Notes: generated by a model not told the origin, from the letters alone. 64,000 nt of DNA from Nymphalis io (GCF_905147045.1 NC_065910.1:8618001-8682000), one strand, 5' to 3'. Counted from the first letter of the stretch, positions 11,401-22,849 are shown. Numbers and translations are program-made.

Positions 11401-12001
11401 CTGTTAATGTGCCACTGCTGGGCTAAGGCCTCCTCTCCCTTTTTGAGGCGAAGGTTTGGAGGTAGAAATAAAATATATATATATATAATTAAAAAAAATA
11501 AAAATAATTATAGGTAGGTAATACATAAGAATATCCACAAGAATAAAATAATATAAATATTTAAAAAAAATTGCGTTTCACATATTGATTCAGCCACTTT
11601 ACGTGGCCTTTGAGAATCCTACACTGATTTACGATTCGTCGATTGCGTCTTTAAATTACTATTTATATAAAGTAAATTTTGATATAAAACCGAATCAAGC
11701 CGGTACGAATTTGAGTTACAAATATTGAGCTAACATCGGTATATTAAAAACTTACAAATAAAATAGTCCCACCAGAATCCAATTTCACTTTTATTTCCGT
11801 AGCAGCATCTAGTTCTTCTTTTATATGTACTTCATACGTGTCCCTATCTCCATAGAATATAGCAAAGATTTTCGAATTATTCGTACAAAAATACTCATCG
11901 TAAACAGGTGGATGCCAAGCATGACTTTGTGTATTATTAACACGCTTAACAAATATTGAAATTATTAAAAACACGAAATATTTAAATAATTTCACACACA
12001 T
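7831..12001 (-). CDS. gd-like secreted serine protease, copy 2 (complete, seven exons)
   Basis: Exons in transcription order: 12001-11756, 10923-10720, 10448-10223, 9538-9429, 9299-9132, 8843-8687, 8057-7831. All introns are GT-AG, phases are 0,0,1,0,0,1, and the joined frame is 1338 nt (445 aa plus TAG at 7831-7833). The start is the Met of MCVKLFKYF because it gives a clean signal peptide; an in-frame ATG lies 12 codons upstream. Residues about 25-150 resemble the GD_N domain (ends EEKCFDPKR). The trypsin-fold domain begins near LIVSGSASKSGHWPWH and has His228 in LTAAHC, Asp280 in DNDIALLKL and Ser379 in CNGDSGG, so it should be catalytically active. The chain has no Arg/Lys directly before the Ile-Val, and Ala-Ala precede the Cys of the active-site loop where trypsins have Asp-Ser. 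Intron 3 contains a full SINE-B with target duplication and intron 1 a SINE-B fragment. Secretion into haemolymph or egg space is inferred. Confidence 0.92.
8118..8393 (+). repeat. repeat D, old copy with extra 5' segment
   Basis: D homology runs from 8208 (TTAGGTACTAGGCCTTTGTA) to the GCATTGGCGATGTAAGGG block. Bases 8172-8225 upstream also match 30702-30765, showing a longer, diverged subfamily. It lies just upstream of exon 7 of protease copy 2 (intron 6). Confidence 0.6.
9827..10117 (+). repeat. SINE-B, full length with 14-bp target duplication
   Basis: Starts TCGAGATGGCCCAGTGGTAA (A-box region), with B box GGGTTCAAACCCGG and ends near CAGCAGTGGCTGTTACTG. TATAATAGTTTTTT flanks it at 9813-9826 and 10118-10131. 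It sits in intron 3 of protease copy 2. Confidence 0.93.
11357..11398. repeat. (TA)n microsatellite
   Basis: About 21 TA units in intron 1 of protease copy 2, immediately next to a SINE-B fragment. Confidence 0.95.
11396..11462 (-). repeat. SINE-B 3' fragment
   Basis: Antisense CCACTGCTGGGCTAAGGCCT followed by CTCTCCCTTTTTGAGG and GAAGGTTTGGAGG; the rest of the element is absent. The (TA)n tract abuts its tail side. Confidence 0.8.
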
Positions 12002-12457
12002 TGTTAATAACCACACGTTAGTATTTCTTAAACACAAATTCAGTTATGAGTCATCGTTATACACTTGAATAACATGTTTTTGAGACTAACAGGTCTTTTT
12101 AATAATATTAGCGTCTTAGCTCAAAAAAACCTTAAAAGTCATGTCTAATGTTTATGAAAATATATGTATAAAATGATCAATTATAAAATTCATATTCATG
12201 CAATTTATATTATATAATATCTCTATCTGACTGTACTTACACTAATATTATAAATTACATTATAATATTAATCAATCGAGAATGAAGAAATAATTTCAAA
12301 TGAAAAAAAAAAGATTTGCTTTATATATTTAAACTTAATAAATATTTACACTAATATGAACTTCGTTTAAAAAAAAACACTTCATATAAAAAAATATTTT
12401 ATAAATGTTTTAAAACTAAACTGAATTACTGTATGTGTTATTGAGTTCCCCAATCAT
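12002..12457. other. upstream flank of protease copy 2, no feature seen
   Basis: AT-rich DNA 5' of the start codon. No convincing TATA-initiator pair, repeat or open frame was found; a TATAAC at about 12060 on the minus strand is too weak to call as a promoter. Confidence 0.4.
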
Positions 12458-12575
12458 TTTTTTTTTGCTGGAAAAACGCATTTACGCAATTACGTGACGG
12501 TAATACCAGCGGTGCCCGCTGTCTTTTCGACGAACAGCACGGGGTCGCTTGTGCATACTACCGTGAGAGTTCCCT
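12458..12575 (-). repeat. LINE-tail-like repeat, internally deleted copy
   Basis: Starts with a T-run, then GCTGGAAAAACGCATTTACG, ACCAGCGGTGCCC, GGGGTCGCTTGTGCATACTA and CCGTGAG. These blocks occur in the same order on the opposite strand at 45046-45233; the centre is missing here. The T-run represents an A-tail on the minus strand. Confidence 0.6.
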
Positions 12576-12965
12576 TATTTGGGTTTCGGATTTAGAATCG
12601 GGTAATACTTATGATAATAATGCGCTGTCATTAAAAATAAAGCCGCCTATAAATGTTGAACTCCGTAGGATAAGAAATGCTTCTAATTAATCTTGCAAGA
12701 TTTTACGTAATCAAAATAACACTACATTGCAAGTTAAAATCAACGTATTTTTCTTTGTTCAATTTCCGCTCAGAGATGAATATAAAATATTTTAATTATC
12801 ATATATGTCTGCGACCGCAAACGAATTCATACAAGGAAAACAGCTACCAGACCCAGACACCAGACCGGTTTCTTTTTACCTTTAGACGGAATCTTAATAT
12901 TATTCATATATAATACAAATACAAAATCAATATATCAATATTGTTCAGACTTCTTAAGACTGTAA

Positions 12966-13191
12966 CAGCAATACTTGGTGTTGTTGTGTTCCGGTTTGAA
13001 GGGTGAGTGAGCCAGTGTAATTACAATCACATGGGACATAACATCTTAGTTCCCAAGATTGGTGGCGCATTGGCGATGTAAGCGATGGTTAGCATTTCTT
13101 ACAATGCCAATGTCTATGGCCGTTGGTGACTACTTACTATCAGGTGGCGCATTTGCTCGTACGCCTACCAATACGATAAAAAAAAGACTGG
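12966..13191 (+). repeat. repeat D, 5' truncated
   Basis: From ACAGCAATACTTGGTG to CCTACCAATACGATAAAAAA. It contains the GGTTTGAAGGGTGAGTGAG and GGTGGCGCATTGGCGATGTA blocks in order. Confidence 0.85.
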
Positions 13192-13199
13192 AGACCGCA

Positions 13200-13312
13200 C
13201 GCCAAGTGAATTAATAACTGAAGTGGCGGTAAGGGGAATCGAGAGCTTTGTTGTACCTTAGGAGAGACTTATGTCCAGCAGTGGTTTGTGATTGGCTTAT
13301 TAATTGATTAAC
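13200..13312 (+). mobile_element. RTE LINE 3' remnant
   Basis: The plus strand reads LGETYVQQW (ACTTATGTCCAGCAGTGG), the conserved last residues of RTE-type LINE ORFs, as also seen at 24003-24146 and, inverted, at 25890. No other part of the element is present. Confidence 0.5.
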
Positions 13313-13450
13313 GTGTTTTAATTAATGCTCTGAGTTTCCATATTTTAGAGGATAACACCATATGTGTTGTACTAGTTGATTTCCTCATAGTAGTTTTATA
13401 TCATTTACACATTAAATATATAATTTATATATATATATATATATATACTT

Positions 13451-13517
13451 TAAATAGTTATTAATTTATTATAAAATGTATGTAATGAATGTATTATAAA
13501 TAGTCATTAAATATATA

Positions 13518-13553
<36 letters not shown>

Positions 13554-13620
13554 TATATATTTAATGACTATTTATATACATTCATTACATACATTTTATA
13601 ATAAATTAATAACTATTTAT
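13451..13620. repeat. large AT-rich inverted repeat (arms ~70 bp)
   Basis: Bases 13451-13520 and 13551-13620 are reverse complements with only a few differences, around a (TA)n core at 13521-13550. Both arms hold the TTATAAAATGTATGTAATGA segment. It could be a hairpin-type MITE or a duplicated fragment; no coding potential. Confidence 0.85.
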
Positions 13621-13649
13621 AATACATTCTATTTATCAATAAAAATCGC

Positions 13650-15560
13650 ATGTTTAAATAAAAATCTAAGGTTATTTTATTATTAAAACTTTTACTGCCC
13701 CGGTGATTTAACATTTTTCACATATGCTGTTATTACATTTAATTTGTATTAGACATAAGTTAGTTTTCTTTGTTTTAAAAATATGATTTAATTTTATAAA
13801 TTAAATTTAATTTTATGTCCATGTTATCATAAATTCGGTCTTTGTTTATTTCTGATGAAATTTAAATTTTCTTTATGAATGCTGATAAATTAACACAAAT
13901 TATATAAAAATTCAGAGGTACTTGCCCGGACATTCGGCTCTTATTAACATTCTACTATAATACGATTTATCAGCCTTTTATTTTATGGATGAAATGTATA
14001 CAAAAGAAATGAGAGAGGAATGTAAATGAATTGATTACAAATGACGATAGATATTGTTTTCAAAGAGCATTAAATTGCCAGTGTGTTGACAGTTTTTGTG
14101 TCAAGACCTCGAAATCGTTGTCTCTACATAGAATAATCATTACTAGCCGCTTATAAGAGAATAGTCCCCAATTAAAAGTGATAGGTCTTTATTCACTATT
14201 CCCACGATGTAGTAAGTTTATATTCATAAATAGAATAATGAATTTAAAACATTTTCTTACTGTCTTACAAACAATTAAGCTTATATAAATAAAAAAATAT
14301 AGGAAATTAACATAAAATAAAAAAATAAACCAACGCCATCTAGCGTAGTATCGTGAAACAAGTAAGTTTTAAATTCTGTTCGTTATGTTAAGTTAATACG
14401 AGTGGAAAGTTAATACGGCTTGATATAGATGTCGTATCATTTAATTAGTATGTATTTATACATAGGCAAAAGCAGAACAGTTCTGTTTTGCGTTTTTGCT
14501 CCTATTTGTCAAAAGTTTTTTTTATGATACATGTGGCTGCAAACATGGCATGTGGAATATCAAAATCTTGTACATAATAAGTCATTTGGAAATACCAAAA
14601 TAAAACAATAATTGATTATGTTTTAAAAGCGAATTATCTAGTTTAAAAATTGTAGAAATCTAAACACTCAGAGATTTTCCAGTTCAGTGCGCATTAAGCA
14701 CGAACGAATAAACTGAAGTCTCATATTTTTTATGTCTGTGCTTTATACTAGTTATGTGAATTGAGAGTGATAAGATTTAGGCATAATCACGTACGTATGA
14801 AGGTTTTTAAAATTTCATTCCCAATTTTACCCTCTTAGTTAATGAATTTAAAAAAAGCTTTATCGAGTATATATAAAAGCCAATAACACATTAAATAAGC
14901 TCCATATTTTCCATATTTTCAACATCATCATTTTCGTACAATAATCCATCCCCTTTTTAACGTTTTAGAGATGAATTTTGAAAAATACTTTCTTAGTTAA
15001 AATCATCCTGTTAGACCCAGCGGTGTAGGTTCTGCGTGGTATCAGTCAGACATGTTAACTTTTATTGAATAGCTATTTTTTCATCATTATAACATATCAA
15101 CCCAATAACAAAAACAAATATAGGTTGCCAAATAGTGTGTGGAAGTAGAAGAAGTGGTTGTCATCGGCGTCTTCATCGCCATCGTTTTTTCGGTATTATA
15201 TATATATATATATTATATATGTATATTCGGAGTTTATGTAAATACATAAATTCTACTCGACCCAAGCACATGAAATTAAAATTCCATTCCATTCCGTAAA
15301 AATCCAATGCATACGTATAAAGTAAATTTAGTTATCCATTTTCTAAAACTATCTCAAGGAATAGTACAAACAAATGTACGCGTTACGCAATGGTTGTTTT
15401 GTTTCAACAATTTTCAAGTGTTCGTTAGCCTTTGCAATAGTCGAGAGTGCTTGGTTTGACTCAAATCTGCTCTTGTTGGGTACAGAGCGACCTGATATTT
15501 ATTCCAACAACGGTGTAACAAGCTGGAACAAACACTTCGTTAAGCTTATTACACTGTTTG
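13650..15560. other. AT-rich intergenic stretch, nothing identified
   Basis: No repeat family, exon-like open frame or RNA gene was recognised. A (TA)n tract lies at about 15196-15230. Confidence 0.4.
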
Positions 15561-15562
15561 AT

Positions 15563-15815
15563 ATTTTTTTTTATGGAATAAGTAGGCGGACAAGCATATG
15601 GCCTGGCCTGCCACCTGGCCACCAACGCCCATAGAAATTGGCATTGTAAGAAATGTGAACTAAGACGTTATGTCCCTTGTGCCAGTAATTACACTGGCTC
15701 ACTCACCTTTCAAACCGCAACATAACAATGCCAAGTACTGCTGTTTTGCGGTAGAATATCTGATGAGTGGGTGGTACCTACCCAGACGAGTTTGCACAAA
15801 GCACTACCACCAGTA
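15563..15815 (-). repeat. repeat D with internal deletion
   Basis: Antisense from a T-run and ATGGAATAAGTAGGCGGAC to CACTACCACCAGTAA. The segment normally holding GCCAATGCGCCACCAACC is missing, joining AAATGTGAACTAAGACG directly. Confidence 0.9.
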
Positions 15816-16690
15816 AATTTAGGAACTGATTAAAGGGTAGGCGTTGGTTAAATAAAATTAATTTTATTAAAATTATTAATTTAGTATAAGGTTACGCTGC
15901 ATCATAAAAGTTGTAATTATACATCAGAGGTTTTTTACAATCTTAGCTCGAGATTACCTTTGGATTGTTTTAATAAAGTTCTCATATAACCTATCACAGT
16001 ACATTTTCAACAATATAATGTTTTTTTATGTAAGTATATATGCATAAAATATATTATTATGATATATGTGTATATATAATAACTACTTCTCGTGTTTATT
16101 TATATAAACAGTAGTAGTAGAGAAATACTTGTAACACCGCAAAGTCAATTCCAATCCTTCCTTGCACTGGATGTTTGATAATTTCAAATAGGTACTTAAC
16201 TGTTGAAAAAGAAAAAAAATTAAACTATATTAAAATATTATATAAATGATGTTAGTATTGTTTTTATAGTACATATAGAGTTAGTATTCGTCGATGTTCA
16301 CTGTTCTTAATATAAATTTTCCTCATTCAATCTTACTACCAACTTGTTCTTTATTTAACTTTATGTGTAGTTGAAACGGATAGGATGTTTTAGGTGATAA
16401 TTTTTTTTTGGAGTAACAACCTATCAAAAAACCCATTTCAAATCTTTAAAATTTTCAATCATTCTTAATCAACGAATGATCGATATTTGATTATAAGTAA
16501 TTTAATATATAAACAGGTTATATCACATAAATATTTAAGTTCTTATTCAATTAAAGACACAAGTATGGCGGCGGACTGACGGAAAAATTATTTTTATTCA
16601 TTGCAGTGTATTTACTCGTCTACCTAAAATAAATTTTAAGCAATATTCCGTGTTTTGTTTCCCGTATTATTTCGTTAAGCAGCATACATA
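15816..16690. other. intergenic, nothing identified
   Basis: AT-rich, no supported exon or repeat. Confidence 0.35.
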
Positions 16691-16691
16691 G

Positions 16692-16768
16692 TATTGTTGT
16701 GTTCCTGTTTGAAGGGAGCCAGTGTAACTACAGGCACGAGGGACATAACATTTTAGTTCCCAACGTTG
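16692..16768 (+). repeat. repeat D central fragment
   Basis: TATTGTTGTGTTCCTGTTTG through ACATTTTAGTTCCCAACG; a short internal gap removes GTGAGTGA. Confidence 0.75.
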
Positions 16769-17371
16769 TACCCATTCAAGGAATAAACCATTCATACTAT
16801 ATGTTTTACGGAGAGAATTATATACAGTTAGGACTATCTGAATGGTCTATTTGCCAGCTTTCTATGCATTTAATAGATGAAATTATATTTCACTTGATGA
16901 ATAAATGATTGCTTGCGATCATTAATTCTTGAGATTAACGTGTATTATACTAGGACATAAGCTTAGTCTAAATAATGGTCTTGCAGCAATTCAATTATAA
17001 TTTAAACGCTTGTTACGTCAGTGTTTAGTCCACACATGTCGTGTACTTCGTGTTATGTTTATAAATTTAAACATATTGAGGAAAAGGATTAAATAAACGT
17101 GCAACATCATACACGTGATAGAAGTAAAATTTCTTAAAGTATATAGCATTCTCTTTCTATTAATTTATACGACATATCTTTCTACTTTCTCATGTAACGT
17201 GTGCGTAAACGTGACGCGTCATAAAATTAATTAATTAATGTTAATTCTCGTCTACTTATTGATTATTGAATCACTGTCTAAGAAATTTGAAATTCGAATT
17301 GATTTAAATAAGCCGTTAAGAGTACTTCGTTTTAATTCCCTACCTTTACCCTTTTACTCTTCTACCCTTAG
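16769..17371. other. intergenic, nothing identified
   Basis: No supported gene or repeat between the D fragment and the next SINE-A. Confidence 0.35.
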
Positions 17372-17605
17372 TTGGAAGTGTGAATACTCCCACGCCTCGG
17401 AAAGCACGTTAAGCCGTTCCGTGCCTGAACTATTTCTGGTGTTGTCGGATTGCCTTCCCATCGGATTATGAGAGTTAGGGATTAGAGAGTGCACCTTTGT
17501 TTGCGCACATACTTGTGCACTTTAATATCTCCTGAAGCTGGCTTATCTCTCTTGAGATTGACCGCCGTTGGCCGAAAACGGGTTAAGATGATGTTATTAT
17601 TATTT
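17372..17605 (+). repeat. SINE-A body, head missing
   Basis: CTCGGAAAGCACGTTAAGCC, GTCGGATTGCCTTCCCATCG, GAGAGTGCACC and CTCTCTTGAGATTG in order, ending GATGTTATTATTATT. The 5' tRNA-like head is absent, as expected for 5'-truncated retrotransposition. Confidence 0.85.
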
Positions 17606-17893
17606 TGAAGAATATCAACACTGTCAAAAGTGATATTTATTAAATTAACTAATAGCCGTAAATTATATTTATAAAGACATGATTTCATCACGTATTTGGA
17701 GATTCACATACACTATAACTATACGCTTTATCATAGGAAATTTTGGCTAACCTGCCCTTTGTGCCTCAGGCGACGTTCAAAGTGCATTCAAATAATTAAT
17801 TCAGCTTCCAGTGTGTATTGTTCAGAATAGTCTTTGATAGTTACAATAGTAACAGCTAGCTATACTGGATAATATCGCTATTTCTAGCTTATT

Positions 17894-18160
17894 ACTGGTG
17901 GTAGAGCTTTGTGCAAGCTCGTCTGGGTAGGTACCACCCACTCATCAGATATTCTACCGCAAAACAGCAGTACTTGGTATTGTTATGTTCCGGCTTGAAG
18001 GGTGAGTGAGCCAGTGTAATTACAGGCACAAGGGACATAACATCTTAGTTCCCAAGGTTGGTGGCGCATTGGTGATTTAAGCGATGGTTAATATTTCTTA
18101 CAGTGCCACTTACCATCAAGTGGCCCATGAGCGCGTCTGTCTTTCTATTCTACTTAAATA
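17894..18160 (+). repeat. repeat D, near full length
   Basis: Begins ACTGGTGGTAGAGCTTTGTG and ends TTCTATTCTACTTAAATA; an internal deletion removes the ATGTCTATGGGCGTTGGTG segment near the 3' end. Confidence 0.92.
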
Positions 18161-19526
18161 AAAATTACAATGTATAACTGACTCGTTAATTGTTAGCTTA
18201 TACGTATGATCCCAAGGTTCTGAGTTTGAGTCACGGGTCAAAATAATTTAGATTGTCTGTAACAAGGTCCTGAAATCTTCCATTAATATATTTAACACAA
18301 TTATCTAGTTACTAACTTTAATAACTACTATGTAAGCATTGTTATCGATACGTACATTTCGGTTGAAATATTGAACTTACATGAACAAATAAACACCACG
18401 CAGTTATCGAATACATATCTCAAGGGGTTGGAAAATACACGGGCAGAGAAAATAGACAAGCGAAACCAGGTGATGTAACAAAGATACACCTACCATCGTA
18501 TTCTGGGCAATTATGTATAGTAAAACTTTTTGAACGATTCAGTGTAGAAGGAATTTTTATTTTTTAATTCTAGGAACATTTTATGTATACCCATTTGAAA
18601 GCAAAAACTGCATGTATAGTGTTCTTGCGCCGTTTACAATTTCTTAAAAATATTAAAGCGTTTGAGTGATATATAACAATAACAGAACACAAGAAAAAGT
18701 GACCAACATAAGAATTGCGGTATATAAAAAAAGATGCAGGTTTAAAAATCAAAAAGAAGGGACATAATAAAAACGTCTAAGACGCTACATTACAAAATTA
18801 TACAAGTATACATTGATATTTAAATATTATTGTAAAAATCTTTTTATTATTATAAAAAGTTATAATTTTATATTAATTAAAGTTATTGATTTTTTTTCCG
18901 TCAAGAAATTCTCAGTTAATATGTTGTGTACAATCTCATGAAACGGCAAGAATGTAAGTTTGCCATTCATATTGCACCAACACATTCGCTTAAGTACTTG
19001 AATACAATTTTAATCCATGGAAGATATTTTGATTAAATAATAGGAATATCGTTTAAGTCACACATTCTTTTGAAAACAGTCACACATTTGATTATTTTCA
19101 TGTTAAATGAATAGAACTATCATTTGTATCTTTTTATTTATATTTTGTTGAACAAATATATAGGTAAGATATTTTTTATAAACGAATAAATTTTCATACG
19201 AGAGTTTTTCTAACGTTGTCTATAAAATAAGTTAGAACCTCGTAAGCTTCACAGCGATCGAGAACCAATAGTAATGAGTATTTTGATTGGTTTATTCGCA
19301 TGCTCTTTGAGTCACGATGCTGGCTACTGGTTGTGTAGGTGGCCAGAAATTACCGGAATTACTGCATGGTCTGTGAATGGTCTCAAATGCAGATGACGGG
19401 TCCGTTTGCATATTCCCGTTTAGTATTTGTGAAGTTCCTTTTGTAATTGTTAGCAAGTAATGCAATTGCTCATTGTCAATTTGCATTTTCTTTCAATTGA
19501 TTAATTTCTTATTTAGTTGTAACAAA
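18161..19526. other. intergenic, nothing firmly identified
   Basis: AT-rich. GTTCTGAGTTTGAGTCACGG at about 18219 is B-box-like but without a convincing SINE body. Confidence 0.35.
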
Positions 19527-19800
19527 GTTTTTTTTATGCGAGCGGGGGCAAACTAGCAAGAGGCTCACTTGATGAAAAGTGACTACCATCATCATCAATA
19601 GACACTTATAACACCCGAGGGCTTGCAGGTGCATTTTAGGAATGAGTTCGCTCTTTTCTTAAAGGTTTCTATGTTATATCGGTTCGAAAAAGTCTTCAGC
19701 GAAAGCTGGCGAAAGCGAAAGTCATAAAATGCCTTTTTAAGGTCACGCTGTTGTGGATTTCCAGATATCGAGATGGTACGGATGGAGATACAATTACTTT
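19527..19800 (-). mobile_element. LINE 3' end fragment
   Basis: Minus strand shows a degraded LINE C-terminus (ETFKKRANSFLKCT-like, with stops) followed by a short 3' UTR and an A-tail (T-run at 19529-19534). GCAAACTAGCAAGAGGCTCA corresponds to a LINE 3' tail I recall as common in Lepidoptera. Confidence 0.5.
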
Positions 19801-19915
19801 TGACAATCCCAGAATTATAGTATCGTTGCGCTTAATTTACTCTATTTTCATTATAAGAAACTTCTTTGATACACCACTTAACAACAAACATATCCTGTGT
19901 TGTATACTCCAAACA

Positions 19916-20579
19916 ATCTATTACAATCCTTTTTTTTTTTTTTTTCTTTCACGACACGACCGGGACGGGTATGTGGGACTCACGGGGCAGAAGGCCATCG
20001 TCCTACCCACTAAAACCTCCTCGTTTCCTTCTCACCGCATGGTGGCGGGGTTACGGGAACGCGTTAGCACACCACCGCGACCCCACCTGCGGCCGTCGCT
20101 TTGGGTGAGCGACCCACCTGTTGTTTTTTATTGAGGTTTTCTCCTCTCGACTCGGCCGGTGAAGGCAAGGCCCTCGGTCCCACCGCAGGCTGGCACCTGG
20201 ATGGGGAAACGAGTTTGAGAAGGCGGTGACCGAAGTCTGTCCGCCCAGCATCGACACCGAAACTGGACGAACCCGCCTCTCCCTCCTCCTCTACTCCTCT
20301 ACTCCTGTCTCCGGCAGCCCGAAAGGACTCCAGAGACCAACTCCTCCTCTCTCCGGCGGCCCGAAAGGACCCCGGAGTCCTCCTTTTTGCCACGAAGCCG
20401 CTCGCTGGTCCACTCTGCGCAACAGAGAAGTCCCAGGAGCGGCCCGCGACACTTCCGCCGCGTCAGTCTCAGCCGCGATCGACAAGCATTCCGGAAAAAC
20501 ATCGGATTGCTGGTCGACCCCGTTGCCCAGGGTGCACCACGTGGAGGTGACTGACATGCACCCCATCTATTACAATCCT
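19916..20579 (-). mobile_element. GC-rich retro-insert with 15-bp target-site duplication
   Basis: ATCTATTACAATCCT occurs at 19916-19930 and 20565-20579. Between them lie a T-run (19931-19944, an A-tail on the minus strand) and ~620 bp of GC-rich DNA quite unlike its surroundings. The minus strand carries two tandem ~45-bp units (GTCCTTTCGGGCNGCCGGAG) at about 20310-20400. The opposite-strand open frames here are a by-product of high GC. It looks like the 5'-truncated 3' region of a non-LTR retrotransposon; the clade (R1-like) is a guess. Confidence 0.82.
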
Positions 20580-20735
20580 GTCCTATCCCATCGGATTACG
20601 AAAAATAAAGGAATAGAGAGTGCGCTTGTGTAAGCGTACACACTTGTATACTAGTAGTAGTAAGGTACTAGTAGTATTCTCTTGAGAATTGTCACTATGA
20701 CTAAATTGTATGATATCATCACCCTGAGTTTTATT
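20580..20735 (+). repeat. SINE-A body fragment
   Basis: CCCATCGGATTACGAAAAAT, GAGAGTGCGCTTGTG, ACACACTTGTATACTA and CTCTTGAGAATTG match SINE-A in order. The GC-rich retro-insert lies directly at its 5' side. Confidence 0.75.
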
Positions 20736-20946
20736 TAAATCATTTCACTTATTTTAGAAACGATTGACGATTTAAAAGTACTTTGTTAAAATCAATTTGA
20801 ATAAAAGTATTTTGATGTATTTTAACGAGAGTCTGTTTATATATTTGCTAGATCATTTTCAGCTTAAATTTTAAAATAATTTTCTTGGAACTTTGTAATT
20901 AAAGAACATGCCTTCGCGATGCTGCTTAAATCAACTGTCAAAGATG

Positions 20947-20960
20947 CATATGTATATATG

Positions 20961-21016
<56 letters not shown>

Positions 21017-21059
21017 CATATATGCATATATATATAATGTATATATATATATAATTTAC

Positions 21060-21101
<42 letters not shown>

Positions 21102-21110
21102 GTAAATTAA
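20947..21110. repeat. (TA)n-rich tract ending in an inverted repeat
   Basis: Interrupted TATATG/TA repeats, with AATTTACTTTCATATATA at 21053-21070 mirrored by TATATATGAAAGTAAATT at about 21092-21109. Confidence 0.9.
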
Positions 21111-22118
21111 GTGTGTCAGAATGAGGCGTACTTAGAGTCAGAACCTTCATTGATAATTATGCTGGACATTGGCATGGGTTTTATAAAGAAGTTAAACTCT
21201 CTAGGCAGCTCAATGTCTAATACATTATAATGTGTGTAGCACGCAATCTATCTTTGCTTAGATTGCGAAATAAGACTGTAAATAAATCATTAAATAAAGT
21301 TCCGCCACACTACGGCTCGATTATAATCGAGTACACTTGGCAGGAATTTAACGAGCCTGTGCAAATATATTTTTAATGGTTTTTTTCATCACTGAGTACA
21401 ATGTATGTATAAATGAATTATATACGTAAATTAGGCACATCATAACAAAATGTTATTTGCATCTTAAACTGAGCTATCAAGCAATACTGCTTTAGTGTTG
21501 TTTGATAGGCGCAAATTATAACTAAATCTTTATTAACGTATATTATGGGGTTAATGTTTCTATAATGTTACATCAAATATCCGTCCACATTTTGTCCATT
21601 GTTATTATTGTTCGAAAGAAGCGCTCCAGCCGTAACGAGGACTAGTTCGAGTCCAACCAAGGACACTCGACAATCGCAAAGGCTAACGAACCTTGAATAT
21701 TCAATGTAAAACAAGGCTAACTGAACACTATACACTCTTTTACGCTTTTTTGAAAAGTCTGCGTTCGATAAATGGATGTATTATTTAATATAAATTTTGC
21801 AATTACGAATTAATCATCTTTAAGGACATGAATAACGCTTTCATACTCGATGGGTAACCAATTATGCAGGAGATGTTATAAATGCACTCAGTGGAATAGA
21901 AATATGCCATGTCAGAAGGAAATACTGGTGCAGGACCAATAAGTTTAAGTGTATAACTGTTAATGGCGTGACCGAGATAAAACCCACGATTTCACGAGTT
22001 GTAGTCGTATAAAATAGCTGGCCATACAGCTCGAGATAATATTTTTATAGTCCGGAAGCGAGTGATATTACCTAATTCTATTAATTTAGAATGTAATATT
22101 CCATGAGACACACACACA
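21111..22118. other. intergenic, nothing identified
   Basis: No gene or known repeat family recognised. Confidence 0.35.
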
Positions 22119-22202
22119 CACTGTGCAGAAAGCCCACCTGGGATTAAGAAATAATGTAATATTCTATTATTTCTTAATCCCAGGTGGGCTTTCTGCACAG
22201 TG
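22119..22202. repeat. perfect 37-bp inverted repeat with 10-nt loop
   Basis: The arm starting CACTGTGCAGAAAGCCCACC (22119-22155) is exactly reverse-complemented at 22166-22202; the loop is GTAATATTCT. As RNA it would form a 37-bp perfect hairpin. It matches none of the repeat families in this window. Confidence 0.95.
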
Positions 22203-22849
22203 TTATTTTCTATTTCTATGAGGGGCTACGGGGTAGGTGGCACATAGCGCATTCGCTGCTCTTATTGTACTAGGTTTCTATTACACACGACCAAAGCTTG
22301 AAGACATTTGTTTGGTTGGCCTACACAAGCAAACACCTCAGTGGGTTTGGTCGTATACTAATCCAACTCTACCGTCTTCTTCCAGACTAGGACAGTCTCA
22401 TCTGTGGAAAAATACCGATTGTACTCTTATCATCCCAAGACTAATATAATCGTTTTTTTACGCTCATACAAATCACATAAAAAATCCCGAACTATTTAAC
22501 ATGAATTTAAAGTAACTGAATATGACGTATAGTCTAACCTTCATTTTCTGAACTATCGACCGGTTTAAGCTGGAAGCATTTAAGCCGGCAATATAACTCG
22601 GATAAGCCGTGTACACAAGGATTGAACTGTGGAACGCAGTCAATACTTCAAGAGCTTTGTGTTCCTAGCACAATATGGATTACAAAGCAATTTCTATGTG
22701 TGAATATATATATATATATAAATGTTTGGCAACTTCATTGTATTAGATATAGCTCATGATGGGTTTCACAGTTGATATAACTTTACAATGTTACATGCTG
22801 ATAAAACTATCTAAATAGTGCTTTGCTTTGCTTGCTTAATTGCTTACAC
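22203..22849. other. intergenic, nothing identified
   Basis: A plus-strand open frame of 70 codons here has no recognisable motif. Confidence 0.35.

Noticed and set aside
20064..20633. Overlapping open frames on both strands of up to 135 codons
   Set aside because: They exist because the insert is GC-rich; no recognisable domain, both strands equally open, and the region is a retro-insert with a target duplication.
20919..21150. Open frames made of Tyr-Ile repeats
   Set aside because: Translation of a (TA)n tract; low complexity.
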